A stretch of DNA of 64,000 bases, taken from positions 165,508-229,507 of the forward strand of contig DAOUDW010000109.1 in assembly GCA_034430895.1 (NCBI GenBank), in the 5' to 3' direction. Both the position numbers and the translations under genes were made by a program. This document shows positions 36,976 to 46,412 of this stretch, in pieces (position 1 is the stretch's first letter; every line of letters begins with the position of its first letter). This stretch comes from WVZH01 sp034430895. GTDB taxonomy: Bacteria > Chloroflexota > Anaerolineae > Anaerolineales > E44-bin32. The notes beneath the pieces are model-generated. The model had not been told where the DNA came from. It saw only the letters and a list, made by a program, of their open reading frames with translations, and did not search any database.

Positions 36976-37995
36976 TCACTCTTTCCTGGCCGTTATCATG
37001 CTTCTCGATACTGCAACAGCCCTGACTTGCGGGTCAATGAAACCGGCATCGCATAACAAATCTTGGACTTCACGGGTTGAATAGCATCTCCCTTCTGTTG
37101 CGTGCATCAGCAGGCATGAATACTCCGCCACTTCCAACGGTCCATCTTTCGCTTCATTCAAGTGTGCATCAAAGACAACGATTTTCCCGCCTGGGTTCAT
37201 CGCTTGATAGGAAAGCTCCATCGAGCTCCGGTTTGATGCCTCATCCCAATCATGGAGAACGTTGGCAAGCAAGTGCACGTCAAAGCCTGACGGTATCGTC
37301 TTAAACATGTCCCCCGCAATCACCTCCACTTGATTGGCCATCTGCTTTTGTGCGATGGATCTTCGGCTTGCTTCATCCACCGGTGGAATTTCATACACCG
37401 CCGCCTTGAGATCTGGATTTGCCGTCGCCAAAGCGCAGGCATATATCCCCGAGCCACCGGCAATATCCAGCAGCGATCGATAATCACTTAGATTTAGCAC
37501 ACCGGACAATTCATGCGCCAGATAGGTCCCACGACTATCCATGGCCGCCGTAAATTCATCGGCAAACGCAGAGTCCTGCATCGCATCGATCCAACACCCA
37601 CCATCTTCCTTGCTCGACCATCCGGCAGGTTTGCCTGTCGAAAGCACGTCATAGAATTCTCGACACTGCGGGCGGTTCTTTTGCGACGCATAGTACGGCA
37701 CAAGACTCCATGGCCGGCTGCTCACAAGGTATTCTCTCGCCAGGGGAGATAGCCCATACTGACCGTTATCATGATGGATCAGGCCCATCGCTTGAAAGAG
37801 AGTCAGCATGACATCCAGGGGTCGCGAGGCGATCTGTAAACCGCCGCATATTTCATTTGTATCCCGTTCGGCGACATTCAGATAAGTAAAGAAGTCAAAA
37901 TATGCAACTGCACAGATCAGTAGGTCTGCTGCGTAGATCGAATCCCGATATCGGAAAAGCTCAGCTGGATTTGTATTTGGTTGTGTATTGTCCAT
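36976..37995 (-). CDS. O-methyltransferase (dimerisation plus methyltransferase type-2 domains)
   Basis: A 339-residue enzyme of the plant/antibiotic O-methyltransferase type. An N-terminal winged-helix dimerisation domain (DLLICAVAYFDFFTYL) precedes the SAM domain with LLDIAGGSGIYACAL near residue 165, GDMFKTIPSGFDVHLLANVLHDW near 225 (HDW is typical; His is the usual base) and an MNPGGKIVVFD strand. Substrates are usually phenols or polyketides. It stops 11 nt before the ASCH gene. Confidence 0.85.
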   Translation of the reverse strand: MDNTQPNTNPAELFRYRDSIYAADLLICAVAYFDFFTYLNVAERDTNEICGGLQIASRPLDVMLTLFQAMGLIHHDNGQYGLSPLAREYLVSSRPWSLVPYYASQKNRPQCREFYDVLSTGKPAGWSSKEDGGCWIDAMQDSAFADEFTAAMDSRGTYLAHELSGVLNLSDYRSLLDIAGGSGIYACALATANPDLKAAVYEIPPVDEASRRSIAQKQMANQVEVIAGDMFKTIPSGFDVHLLANVLHDWDEASNRSSMELSYQAMNPGGKIVVFDAHLNEAKDGPLEVAEYSCLLMHATEGRCYSTREVQDLLCDAGFIDPQVRAVAVSRSMITARKE

Positions 37996-38227
37996 TTGTC
38001 GTTTACAACCCCGCCACTTTCTTTCGTCGCCCTGGCTGCGAATAAAAACAATCAGTGGATTTAAGTAAAATCTCCAAGGCGTTTCCCCCTCGTGGCCAGC
38101 CACTGATCAGTGATCCAGGAATTATCCCGATTCCTCGAGTACGCTTTCATGTCATATCGGATTCCCAAATAGCGCCATGGCGTGTGGATAAACACCATCC
38201 GGAAGGGAAGCCCCTCGAGCTGAGATC

Positions 38228-39106
38228 TTATCTTTCCAAGAACACACGGATCCGCTGGTTGAATACCTGTGGCGTTATGAGGCCAAGCGAATGGGCGCCA
38301 ATCCCCTTCGGGAACATATGGCTTTCGGCATGGGGATACAGCTGCTTCATGCCTTCGAAGTATTTTAAAATGACATCATCTCCGGCGACGGTGATGAGCA
38401 TCTCGCCGTTCCACGAAGCCAGATCATCCGCATGGAATTCATAGTTCCTGACGAAGTCCATCATCAAATCGATATGGGTGATTATTCTCTCCTTCGTCAA
38501 CCGGGATTTGAGTTCTTTGAAGTAGCCTTTATACCATTCCAGCCATTCGGTTGAATCGTGCTGCAGCTCTTCCTTGTCCGGCTGCGCGAATACCTTAAAT
38601 ATGGCTTCGGACAGGAAGGCAGGCAGGATTCTGAACAGCGTGAAATCGTGACGGTAATAGGACACCTCCTCGGATGGGTAAAATGTGTGTGCCAGTACGG
38701 CTTTGTCTACCAGCGATAAATTGTCTCTAAGAAAGCATTGCGCGATCAAGCCGCCTTCGCTGTACCCCATCAGATGGACTTTACGGATGTTTTCGGCATC
38801 AAGAATCTTAGAAAGTCCATTTGAATAGGCTTTCATCGTCGCCTCAGGTAATACAGGACATGTAGGGGCGAGCACGCGATAGTCGTTTTCAAATTCGACG
38901 ATTTGATGGATCCACATATCGAAATCTGCATATCCTCCGTGAAGCAGAAGAAGAACCGGTCCCTCACTGCCCGAATCAAAGTATTCCCAGGTAACCCCAT
39001 CGACTCGCAAGCTCTTTTGAGAATGAGACACCTGGAAATTCTCAACGAAAGCTTTTTGTTCGGGTGGGATTTTTGCATAAAATTTCTTTATCCTTGAAGA
39101 AGTCAT
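38228..39106 (-). CDS. Alpha/beta hydrolase
   Basis: A 292-residue hydrolase. HGGYADFDMW near residue 55 is the oxyanion region, GYSEGGLI near 117 holds the nucleophile Ser, and GAHSLG near 272 the catalytic His. No signal peptide. AGGA lies 6 nt before the ATG. Substrate unknown; esterase or C-C hydrolase activity are both possible. Confidence 0.8.
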   Translation of the reverse strand: MTSSRIKKFYAKIPPEQKAFVENFQVSHSQKSLRVDGVTWEYFDSGSEGPVLLLLHGGYADFDMWIHQIVEFENDYRVLAPTCPVLPEATMKAYSNGLSKILDAENIRKVHLMGYSEGGLIAQCFLRDNLSLVDKAVLAHTFYPSEEVSYYRHDFTLFRILPAFLSEAIFKVFAQPDKEELQHDSTEWLEWYKGYFKELKSRLTKERIITHIDLMMDFVRNYEFHADDLASWNGEMLITVAGDDVILKYFEGMKQLYPHAESHMFPKGIGAHSLGLITPQVFNQRIRVFLER

Positions 39107-39214
39107 TTTCTGGTCCTCCGACCATAGTAAAGGTACTCAATTCTGATAACAGAAAAACACTCTTTACTGTTAAATGTAGCATATATCGTCGACCAGCATG
39201 AGCCTTGCCTTCTG

Positions 39215-39937
39215 TTACTTTCGCCATGGATGCATGAGATCGTCAAAATTGCGGGTACACTTCGTGTGCGAAGTGCATACAACCGTAACGTTCTCAAGCG
39301 CAGCGATTTTCCGAACAGATTGTATCGTCCTTTCGTGATCCATGTTCCAAGTGCGGTAGAAGGGCTCAACCCTTTCGTCCTTCAACACCAGCGCATCTCC
39401 AGTGCAGAGAATTTCTCCATTGATCAAATACGCCATGTGACCGGGGGTATGCCCGGGAGTGGCAAAGGTCTGAACCGTCACATCGCCAACATGGACTACA
39501 TCCGCATCATCAAGAAGAACATACGCTCTGGAAATCTCTACAGGGTTCATTAAAAAGAACATCCTGGTAGCGCATCTCTTAATCATGCATTCTTCATCCC
39601 TGCCCATGAAAACCTTGGCGTTAGGAAACCAGTCCGTCCGGCTATCTTTGTCGATACCCCCTGCGTGATCCATATCCGTGTGGGTAAGAAAGAGATGCGT
39701 GATGGAAGCAGGATCGATACCCACTTTCTCTAATTCAGTTCTGAGATCGTAGTTATTCATATACCCGGCATCAATACAAAGGGTGCTTTCTCCATCGGAA
39801 TAGAGAAAAAGATTGACATCCCGATCCCGGACGGCATACAGGTTATCGCCAACTTGTCCTGTTTCTTGCGGGTAGAACATGTCGCTATCCAACCTGGATA
39901 ATAAATCCCCACACACACTCATAAAACTGAATCTCAT
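39215..39937 (-). CDS. Metallo-beta-lactamase-fold hydrolase
   Basis: A 240-residue MBL-fold protein with intact zinc motif LTHTDMDHAGG near residue 85, a second His in TPGHTPGHMAYL near 163 and Asp in CTGDAL near 180, with His in VCTSHTKC near 230. Layout is that of glyoxalase-II/lactonase-type enzymes rather than true beta-lactamases. GGTGG lies before the ATG at 39937. Confidence 0.8.
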   Translation of the reverse strand: MRFSFMSVCGDLLSRLDSDMFYPQETGQVGDNLYAVRDRDVNLFLYSDGESTLCIDAGYMNNYDLRTELEKVGIDPASITHLFLTHTDMDHAGGIDKDSRTDWFPNAKVFMGRDEECMIKRCATRMFFLMNPVEISRAYVLLDDADVVHVGDVTVQTFATPGHTPGHMAYLINGEILCTGDALVLKDERVEPFYRTWNMDHERTIQSVRKIAALENVTVVCTSHTKCTRNFDDLMHPWRK

Positions 39938-40178
39938 ATCAACCACCAATATATACTCTAGGGTAAAACTGTAAGTGAACTATGTCATTCAACGTTCGTT
40001 TGCATTTGGAAGTCGGATTTATCAACAACTCGATGGCAGATTCATACCACTGCGAAAATACACATCGTTTCGCGTCGATTATTCCTTCCTCCAACTCGAG
40101 TGTAAATCCAGCTTGACCGGATCCCGGTTTTTTATCCGGAGACTTCGTTTTCTTTCGTTCGACTCAAGGCCAATCTTA

Positions 40179-40697
40179 TCATTTTCCCCCTCGCGGAATC
40201 CACATGGGCACATCCCGCATATATGTCTCATATTCATCACCATAGCGCGCGAGTAATAATTTCTCCTCGTGCTTGGATATATAGTGAAAGGACAAAACCG
40301 CAATCAGCCAGACAAATGCGGCAGCAAGCGACAAGCTCATCATGAGGAGACCGAGATAAAGAAGAATCTCACTCAAGTAAATGGGATGTCGAACGATGGC
40401 GAACACACTTTTCCGGATCACACCAGGTTTCTCCCTTTTTTCACCAAACACGATATACATGCCCTTGGCCGCTAGAAAGGCGGACACAAAGAGAATAACA
40501 ACGCCAAGAGGTATCCTTATGGCGGTGGGTACGATGACATTCAGGAATATCGTAGAATGGAGAATGAACGTGTCGCTGACCCATATCGCCGTAAACAATA
40601 CGGCCAGGACCAATTGTCCGGCGTCGCCAAGTTTGTGTTCGCCGGTAAGGTCACCTCTTTGGCCGCGCGTTTCATTTGGAGTGTTGGGTTTCATCAT
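40179..40697 (-). CDS. Isoprenylcysteine carboxyl methyltransferase-like membrane methyltransferase
   Basis: A 172-residue protein with four helices and the signature SVFAIVRHPIYLSEILL near residue 108, an H-E-E-K-L-L-L segment near 152 and a YETYMRDVPMWIPR tail. Good GGAGGA site before the ATG at 40697. Same superfamily as the proteins at 12.7, 21.3 and 47.3 kb. Confidence 0.75.
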   Translation of the reverse strand: MMKPNTPNETRGQRGDLTGEHKLGDAGQLVLAVLFTAIWVSDTFILHSTIFLNVIVPTAIRIPLGVVILFVSAFLAAKGMYIVFGEKREKPGVIRKSVFAIVRHPIYLSEILLYLGLLMMSLSLAAAFVWLIAVLSFHYISKHEEKLLLARYGDEYETYMRDVPMWIPRGGK

Positions 40698-41737
40698 GCT
40701 GTCTCCTCCCCAATTGATCAAACAAATTAAAAATCCAATGTGCAAGTGCTGAGCTGCCTGACGGGTTGTGTTGGCGTAGGATCATCCTGCTTGATGCGAT
40801 ACCGAGCTATGCGCATTTATACACAATCCGAAAGTCAAGTCAATTCCACTCGTTCAGGTTGAAAATACACATCCGTTCTGGAAATTGGCCCCTCAACGTC
40901 ATATACGCAATAAGATCACGATCTTACTCTCCCGAAAGGAAAGTCATGGCGTGATTTCATTTCTCCACCACTTCTTATAAATCATCTTGGAAGATTATAT
41001 AATAAATCAAATCTGCAAATCGATATCCGACATCTAATATCATGATCTTGACATTTCAAATGCTGTTCTGCTTTCAGTTCGTAATGAGGATTACTTCCGC
41101 ATGAATGATTTACACCTGCTACAGTGTCCTTGTTTGTGAGTCTGATAATACAGGTCTCTGGGAATGTTCTTCGTCGAACATTCCAATCATCGAGATCTCG
41201 AGCAACGATCAAGATGAACCTACCAATTGGATCGTAGATGATACACACCCATCCATCGACTCTAGGGTTAATAAACCGATCTTCTCCGCTCACCTTTATC
41301 GTACACTGAATCGATTTGTTATGTCATCTTTGGATCGATGGCATCGCACCACAGTTACGGAAATATACACCCACAACATTGGATACCCCCCATCCCGGCA
41401 TCTTCATCTTTCGATTGTCTTCATCTCCCACTTTCTTGTATAGAAAATTTCCATTCCATGTATCACGTATTAAAGCGATGAAAAAATACCAATAAGATCC
41501 ATAGATTCATCATAAAGTGGTAATTAATAACACAATTTGTGGTATTGTATAAATACATCGTTGCTTCGAACCGGAGAACGCAAAGGATTGAACGATCGGA
41601 TCGGGTGTAGATCACTCCTTCGAATCCCTGGGGTCGAAACATACGAATGGAATACCAGTTGTAACTAAGCCTTATTCAAACGAAACAGAGCCCGATGATA
41701 CGAAGGTGTTGGTGATACAGAAAGGAGTGAAACAAAG
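40698..41737. other. Long intergenic region with a hairpin at 41161-41184
   Basis: About 1 kb, AT-richer than its neighbours, with no convincing gene. GGAATGTTC (41161-41169) and GAACATTCC (41176-41184) are exact inverted copies with a 6-nt loop; there is no T tract. The part right of 41500 should carry the promoter of the plus-strand block; TATAAA-like sequence occurs near 41548. May hold decayed coding DNA. Confidence 0.45.
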
Positions 41738-41932
41738 ATGCGTCGTGGGAGAGGTGGTAGACGAGGATGGGGCTTTCGAAGAAGTGGAGAGGGTGCTGGG
41801 ACGAAACCCGGCAGCGGCCCCGATGGAAACTGTGTTTGTCCGGATTGCGGACACAAAATCAAGCACGAAGTGGGAAAGCGCTGTATGGATATCCAATGCC
41901 CGGAATGTGGAACTGCGATGGTCCGTGAATGA
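41738..41932 (+). CDS. Small zinc-ribbon protein with Gly/Arg-rich N terminus
   Basis: A 64-residue protein: MRRGRGGRRGWGFRR and GPDGNCVCPDCGHK, then CMDIQCPECGTAMVRE. Two CxxC-type knuckles (CVCPDCG and C....CPECG) would bind zinc. AAAGGAG lies before the ATG. Small proteins with this G-x-C-x-C-P-x-C-G layout are found beside metal-cofactor genes in anaerobes. It opens the plus-strand block with DUF1638, XRE-cupin and PurM-like genes. Confidence 0.75.
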   Translation: MRRGRGGRRGWGFRRSGEGAGTKPGSGPDGNCVCPDCGHKIKHEVGKRCMDIQCPECGTAMVRE

Positions 41933-42055
41933 GACTTTCATCTATCCAGACTAGTCGACTCCGAAAACCAATTGACTGAGATGAAAGGACCTTTAGATCC
42001 CAAATATATCAGTAGACGTACATGGGAATATACGAGCTGAAAGCGGGGTTCAGGC

Positions 42056-42745
42056 ATGAGTGCAGCAGCATTACCGTTATTCGGGAATCATTGTCTCATT
42101 TCTTGTGGGATATTGCACCGTGAGATCGCGCATTTAACACAGGTCGGCTTTTTGAACCCAAAGCAAGTCTTTTTTACACCCCCTGGTCTTCACGCATTAC
42201 CTGAGAGATTGGAGGAAGTGCTTCTAGATCGATTATCCCGAGCGCGGAATCATTGTTCTCTTGACAAGATCATCGTCGTCTATGGGAAGAAATGCCACGT
42301 CAGCACCAATGAACCGATGAAACGAATCGATTCAATCCTGGATTCCGTCAGCGGGGAGATCGTTCGGGTGCAGGGTGAGTATGGTTACGATATGCTGGCT
42401 GGCCTTGAAGATCGTCAGCGCATCAGCCAGGGGAGACAGGATAAAATATTGTGGTTTACACCGGGATGGCTCAGAAGCTGGAAGGCCGTCTACCAAAACT
42501 ACTTTGGCTGGGATCGGGCGGATGCCAATGCGAATTTCCCGGGCTTCTACGATAAAATCATTATTCTCGATGGACTCGGTATTGCGGAAACGTATATGAC
42601 CCTCCACGCCGAGCAAATACTGGAACTGTTCGATTGGACGGGTCTCGAAGTCGAGTTCCATCCGATTACACTTGACCGCTTTAAAAGACTGCTGCAGGAC
42701 GTATTATCCAAAACAGAAGAGGAACGGATTGAAAGTCAGGCATAA
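42056..42745 (+). CDS. DUF1638 family protein
   Basis: A 229-residue protein with DUF1638 landmarks: LISCGILHREIAHL at the N terminus, FFTPPGLHALPERLEEVL near residue 40 and DKIIVVYGKKCH near 70. The usual YGxCG element is modified here (YGKKC). DUF1638 proteins occur next to corrinoid methyltransferase genes in methanogens and other anaerobes; their function is unproven. Second gene of the plus-strand block. Confidence 0.8.
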   Translation: MSAAALPLFGNHCLISCGILHREIAHLTQVGFLNPKQVFFTPPGLHALPERLEEVLLDRLSRARNHCSLDKIIVVYGKKCHVSTNEPMKRIDSILDSVSGEIVRVQGEYGYDMLAGLEDRQRISQGRQDKILWFTPGWLRSWKAVYQNYFGWDRADANANFPGFYDKIIILDGLGIAETYMTLHAEQILELFDWTGLEVEFHPITLDRFKRLLQDVLSKTEEERIESQA

Positions 42746-42918
42746 TCTGCAGTCGTGTATCGAACGTGTATAACCAATAACCAATCTCGTCTGCTGAAAA
42801 CACACAACGAATGTCTTTGATCGACACAAATGGCGTTACGATTGTTACATTCGAATAAGCGCTGTTGATCGATGATTGTAAGAGTCAATTAATTCCCTGA
42901 AAACCGCGTGTGCTTTTT

Positions 42919-43572
42919 ATGGCAGATTACGAGTTGACGCAGATTGGAATGAAGGAAGCCCAGGAAATGGCTGAGTCAATCAAAATGGACATCGGGAGCA
43001 GGATGCGGGAACTGCGGGAGCAACGTGGTTTCACGCAAAGGGACTTGGCAAAGCGCAGCGGACTATCCGCCAATGCCGTAAGCAGAATCGAGCGCGGGGA
43101 AAATTCACCAACGGTTTCCTCCTTACATCAACTTGCAGCCGCATTGGACGTCCCCATCGTAAGCTTCTTCGAAATCGGGAATCAATTCGCTACGGTGCTG
43201 GTGAGGAAGAACTGTCGTTTACGCACCCGTGCGGAAGGCGTACTCATCGAAAGCCTGGGCAGCGGCCTGCCCGGTCAGATGTTGGAGCCCTTCTTAATTG
43301 AACTATCTCCTGGGGTGACGTGTGGGGAAACCCCCATTTCTCATTCGGGTGAGGAGTTTGTTTATTGCGTGAAGGGGGAAATCGAATACTTCGTAGATGA
43401 GGAGTGGCATCGACTAGAAACCGGGGATAGCCTCATCTTTCAATCCCAACAGCGACATATCTGCCGAAATAACAGTCTCGACAATGCAATCGTGTTGATC
43501 GTCATTCTTCCCGCCGAAGGGACGGTTCGATTATCGCCCCATCAACATCTATTTATTGGAACTTCGGAATAA
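42919..43572 (+). CDS. XRE-family regulator with cupin domain
   Basis: A 217-residue regulator: helix-turn-helix (RELREQRGFTQRDLAKRSG, then SANAVSRIERGENSPT) near residues 25-60 and a C-terminal cupin with SHSGEEFVYCVKGEIEY near 138 and LETGDSLIFQSQQRH near 162. The cupin would sense a small ligand. It likely controls this plus-strand block. The ATG at 42919 is preferred; an extra 18 residues precede the HTH. Confidence 0.85.
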   Translation: MADYELTQIGMKEAQEMAESIKMDIGSRMRELREQRGFTQRDLAKRSGLSANAVSRIERGENSPTVSSLHQLAAALDVPIVSFFEIGNQFATVLVRKNCRLRTRAEGVLIESLGSGLPGQMLEPFLIELSPGVTCGETPISHSGEEFVYCVKGEIEYFVDEEWHRLETGDSLIFQSQQRHICRNNSLDNAIVLIVILPAEGTVRLSPHQHLFIGTSE

Positions 43573-43663
43573 GCGAATTCGATAGAAGCATGTTTTATAT
43601 TCGGAAATTAACCGGTCAAATCGCAGGCCATCGTCACGAGAGTGGAATGGATCAAGGGTAATA

Positions 43664-44674
43664 ATGTCAAAATTTTCACTGGATGTGCTTCGCCAATCTG
43701 TATATCCGTTTACTGCCAGCGATGACCCTGATGTGATTCGCGGAGCTGAATTCGGGCAGGACGTCTCCCTGACAAAAGTAGGGAATGAAATTCTGGTATC
43801 TCACGTCGATCCGATCGTTGGGGCCATGAAAGGTATCGGAAGCCTGGCGGTGCATGTCGCCTGTAACGATATAGCGACCAGCGGTGTGCCGCCTCGTTGG
43901 ATTTTACTGCTCGTCATGCTTCCCAGTAAGGAGGATACGGAACAACTTGAGAGCATCATGCAGGAGGCCCAGCAGGCAGCCAACGATGTGGGCGCTTCGA
44001 TCATTGGCGGACATACCGGCTACTCCTCGGGAGTCACGCGCCCGCTTGTCGCAGTGACTGCATTGGGAAAATCGGACGGTCGTCGTGTGCTGGGTTCTGA
44101 CGGCGCACAGGAAGGCGACCACGTGTTGGTAACCAAGGGAGTGGGATTGGAAGGCACGGCGATCCTCGCCGCGGATTTTACTGAAATCGCCTTGACGTTG
44201 GGTCTCTCCCAAGAAGAGATCGCCCAAGCTAAATTACTGGAAAATGAAGTCAGCGTTCTACCGGAAGCGCTGTTATTGGCTGATGAGGGGACAACCAGCA
44301 TGCATGACGTCACGCGCGGCGGCCTTCTCGAAACTCTTCTGGAGATCTCCATGTTGTCTCAGGTAGGTTTGGACATTCAAGCTGATCGGATCCCTATCTG
44401 GCCGGGAGTGGCTCGTTTCGCCGATGCCTTTGATTTCGAGCCCCTGCGGATGATCTCCTCTGGCACGCTGGTGGCAACAATACCCCATGGGCGTGTGGAC
44501 GCGGCGATAGCGTCCGTGGAAGAAATTGGCGTAAGCGTATCGGATATTGGTCGGGTGATTGAAAAAGGCGGCGTGCACTTACATGATCGAGGAGAGATCC
44601 AAGTATTCACGGAACCCTCGCCTGAAAAAGATGAACTGGCACGCATGTGGGACCTGTATCCACGCGAAGTCTAG
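43664..44674 (+). CDS. PurM/HypE-like ATP-binding protein (AIR synthase-related)
   Basis: A 336-residue PurM-fold protein: a N-terminal GQDVSLTKVGNEILVSHVDP region, CNDIATSGVPPRWILL near residue 67, GGHTGYS near 117, HDVTRGGLLETLLEI near 212 and the ISSGTLVATI strand near 265. This order is that of HypE/AIR synthase-related proteins, but no HypF or other hydrogenase genes are near and the C-terminal PRxC-type tail of HypE is absent. AAGGG precedes the ATG. Its last 16 codons recur at 47205-47255. Confidence 0.8.
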   Translation: MSKFSLDVLRQSVYPFTASDDPDVIRGAEFGQDVSLTKVGNEILVSHVDPIVGAMKGIGSLAVHVACNDIATSGVPPRWILLLVMLPSKEDTEQLESIMQEAQQAANDVGASIIGGHTGYSSGVTRPLVAVTALGKSDGRRVLGSDGAQEGDHVLVTKGVGLEGTAILAADFTEIALTLGLSQEEIAQAKLLENEVSVLPEALLLADEGTTSMHDVTRGGLLETLLEISMLSQVGLDIQADRIPIWPGVARFADAFDFEPLRMISSGTLVATIPHGRVDAAIASVEEIGVSVSDIGRVIEKGGVHLHDRGEIQVFTEPSPEKDELARMWDLYPREV

Positions 44675-44770
44675 AATCAGAATAAGTTTGAGATTGGAAA
44701 CAAGAACAGCGACCATACAAACAGGATTCGGAATGAGCATCCGCACTTCTCGTCGATATGCAGCGTACGC
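44623..44770. repeat. Direct repeat, left copy (PurM-like 3' end plus methyltransferase 3' end)
   Basis: About 148 bp nearly identical to 47205-47390. It holds the end of the PurM-like gene (ELARMWDLYPREV, stop) and, reading the other way, the end of an ICMT-like gene (AYAAYRREVRMLIPNPV). The left copy lacks 39 bp that lie between two ACAGCGAC boxes in the right copy, so it lost the original methyltransferase stop. Confidence 0.85.
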
Positions 44771-44981
44771 AAGAACGAATACGACCAGGGTTTTCCAACC
44801 CAAGGATCTGCCAACCCTCAGATCAATTTGCATTAGGGCTTTCTTATTGCCGCGCAACCAATTCAACCCCGTCCACATCATGCCAATTGAAGGTGACGTA
44901 ATAAAGATACCCATCTTCCAGGATGGCAACCCGATCCAATGAAAGATGGGCATCATCAAGTGCTACCGGTGTAGCCGTGAA
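44675..44981 (-). pseudogene. Remnants of an ICMT-like gene and an anti-sigma gene
   Basis: Right of the PurM-like stop the minus strand encodes the last 15 or so codons of an ICMT-like protein. Further right (about 44850-44945) the sequence resembles the middle of the DUF4179-like gene: the stretch around CCAGGATGGCAACCCGATCC matches 45600-45620, where QLEDGYIFYATFHW is encoded. Both are too short and broken to be genes. Confidence 0.6.
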
Positions 44982-46412
44982 TTACATATCCTCCGAGGGG
45001 GTCCACTCAACCTGCCAGGGACCTGCCAGTTTGAGCGAAATGCTCGGGATGGAAATCGTGACCTGACCGTAGGGCAACTCATTCTGATAGAAAATCTGGG
45101 TAATATCCACGTTTTGGGGTAAATCCCCACCGCCTCCGCCACCACCACCAATGACTGGATGCTCCTGATCAACCAGATAGGCTCCAGTGAGCGCCCCGGC
45201 AGTCTCTACCTTGAATTCATAGCCCAGGTTACCCATAGGGGAAACAACAACGCTCACGGACAAAATCGTCAGGCTGTTCCCGGCCACATCGATTTCTTGA
45301 TTCAATTCCCAAACATCGCCTGGTTGTGGATCGGGCCCTACATCGAAGGTGAAACTGGCATCGACCGGCATTTCCGCGAGTGCATCTTCGAGCACGAGTG
45401 TCAGCGGGCCAAGGGCGAAGGGCTCCATGGTCTTGAACGTCAGAGGGTGCTGGTGCGGGTCCGGTTCGTCGACGTAAGTGGGGTCGACTTCCTCTATAGG
45501 AATTTCCTGCCCATTGGTATCCAGCAAACGTGCCATCTGCGGATAGACCTGGGGATAGATATCGCTTTCCCAATGAAAGGTGGCATAAAAGATATAGCCA
45601 TCCTCCAACTGGGCGACGCGATCCAGGGTCAGGTAGATCGATACATCTTGCGGCATAGGCGTAGCAGTCTGGGAAGGGATGCCGGTTTCCTGGGCGGCGG
45701 ATGTTGGGGTCGGCAGTTCGATCACCGGGTAGACGGTCATCTCCGGTGGGGCTAGGATAAAGTGCAAGGGAATCTCCCAGTTTTCCAAAGCGTTATCGGG
45801 GGTGCTACCCTGCAAACAGGGGACGAAAAAGACAGCTTCGTTCACATCTGTCGGCACGGACGGATATTCAAAGCGGTACTCAAACCCGGAATCCCAACCA
45901 GTCCCCCAACCCATACCGGCCTCAAGTTCCTGACCATTTGGTAGGCGCAAGGATGGGGTTTCTGTGCAATGAGCATCTGTTTCTGAGCGAGAAACCATGG
46001 AAACACCATCGAATTTGTAATGCAATACTGTGTTCGTGGCATTTAAAAAGACTTGCTCGACTGTCACGGTTGCCTCCCCGCGCACTTGAGTGACCGGCTC
46101 TTCCAGCACTCGAATGGGGACACTCTGGTCGACGAGCCCAAGGCCGGGAATATACCCCAGCAATCGTTGGAAAGCAGCCACCACACTTTGCGGACCGACG
46201 GCGAACAGCGTGAATAACACAACAACCAGAATGACCACCCCCCAACGGAGGGCCGGACGCCGTAATAGGCCCAACATGCGGGTCTGGGTTTTTTCGGATT
46301 GCGTGATCAATTGTTGGCGCAAATCATCCAGAAATGCGAAGGAAGGATCGGGAACTGTCATGGCAGCCCGGATTTGATTTTCGAATTCAGGGGAGAAAGT
46401 AAGATCAGTCAT
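44982..46412 (-). CDS. DUF4179-like membrane protein, probable anti-sigma partner
   Basis: A 476-residue protein with a cytoplasmic N terminus of about 65 residues, a single helix (WGVVILVVVLFTLFAVGP) and a large extracytoplasmic part with beta-rich repeats, a short TPTS linker and a run of eight glycines near residue 430. Its ATG at 46412 overlaps the end of the ECF sigma gene by 8 nt and uses a GGAGG inside it. This is the usual layout for a sigma factor and its membrane-bound anti-sigma. The anti-sigma role is inferred. Confidence 0.7.
   Translation of the reverse strand: MTDLTFSPEFENQIRAAMTVPDPSFAFLDDLRQQLITQSEKTQTRMLGLLRRPALRWGVVILVVVLFTLFAVGPQSVVAAFQRLLGYIPGLGLVDQSVPIRVLEEPVTQVRGEATVTVEQVFLNATNTVLHYKFDGVSMVSRSETDAHCTETPSLRLPNGQELEAGMGWGTGWDSGFEYRFEYPSVPTDVNEAVFFVPCLQGSTPDNALENWEIPLHFILAPPEMTVYPVIELPTPTSAAQETGIPSQTATPMPQDVSIYLTLDRVAQLEDGYIFYATFHWESDIYPQVYPQMARLLDTNGQEIPIEEVDPTYVDEPDPHQHPLTFKTMEPFALGPLTLVLEDALAEMPVDASFTFDVGPDPQPGDVWELNQEIDVAGNSLTILSVSVVVSPMGNLGYEFKVETAGALTGAYLVDQEHPVIGGGGGGGGDLPQNVDITQIFYQNELPYGQVTISIPSISLKLAGPWQVEWTPSEDM

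Noticed and set aside
40982..41443. Open frames on both strands in the 1-kb gap before the zinc-ribbon gene.
   Set aside because: Composition is not protein-like, no ribosome site or family resemblance is seen, and the frames overlap a hairpin.
41672..41954. Frames on the minus strand and in another plus frame over the zinc-ribbon gene.
   Set aside because: Only the frame from 41738 has a ribosome site and the two CxxC knuckles; the others are shadows.
43664..44674. Naming this gene hypE.
   Set aside because: No other hyp or hydrogenase gene is present and the HypE C-terminal cysteine tail is missing; it fits the wider PurM-like group.
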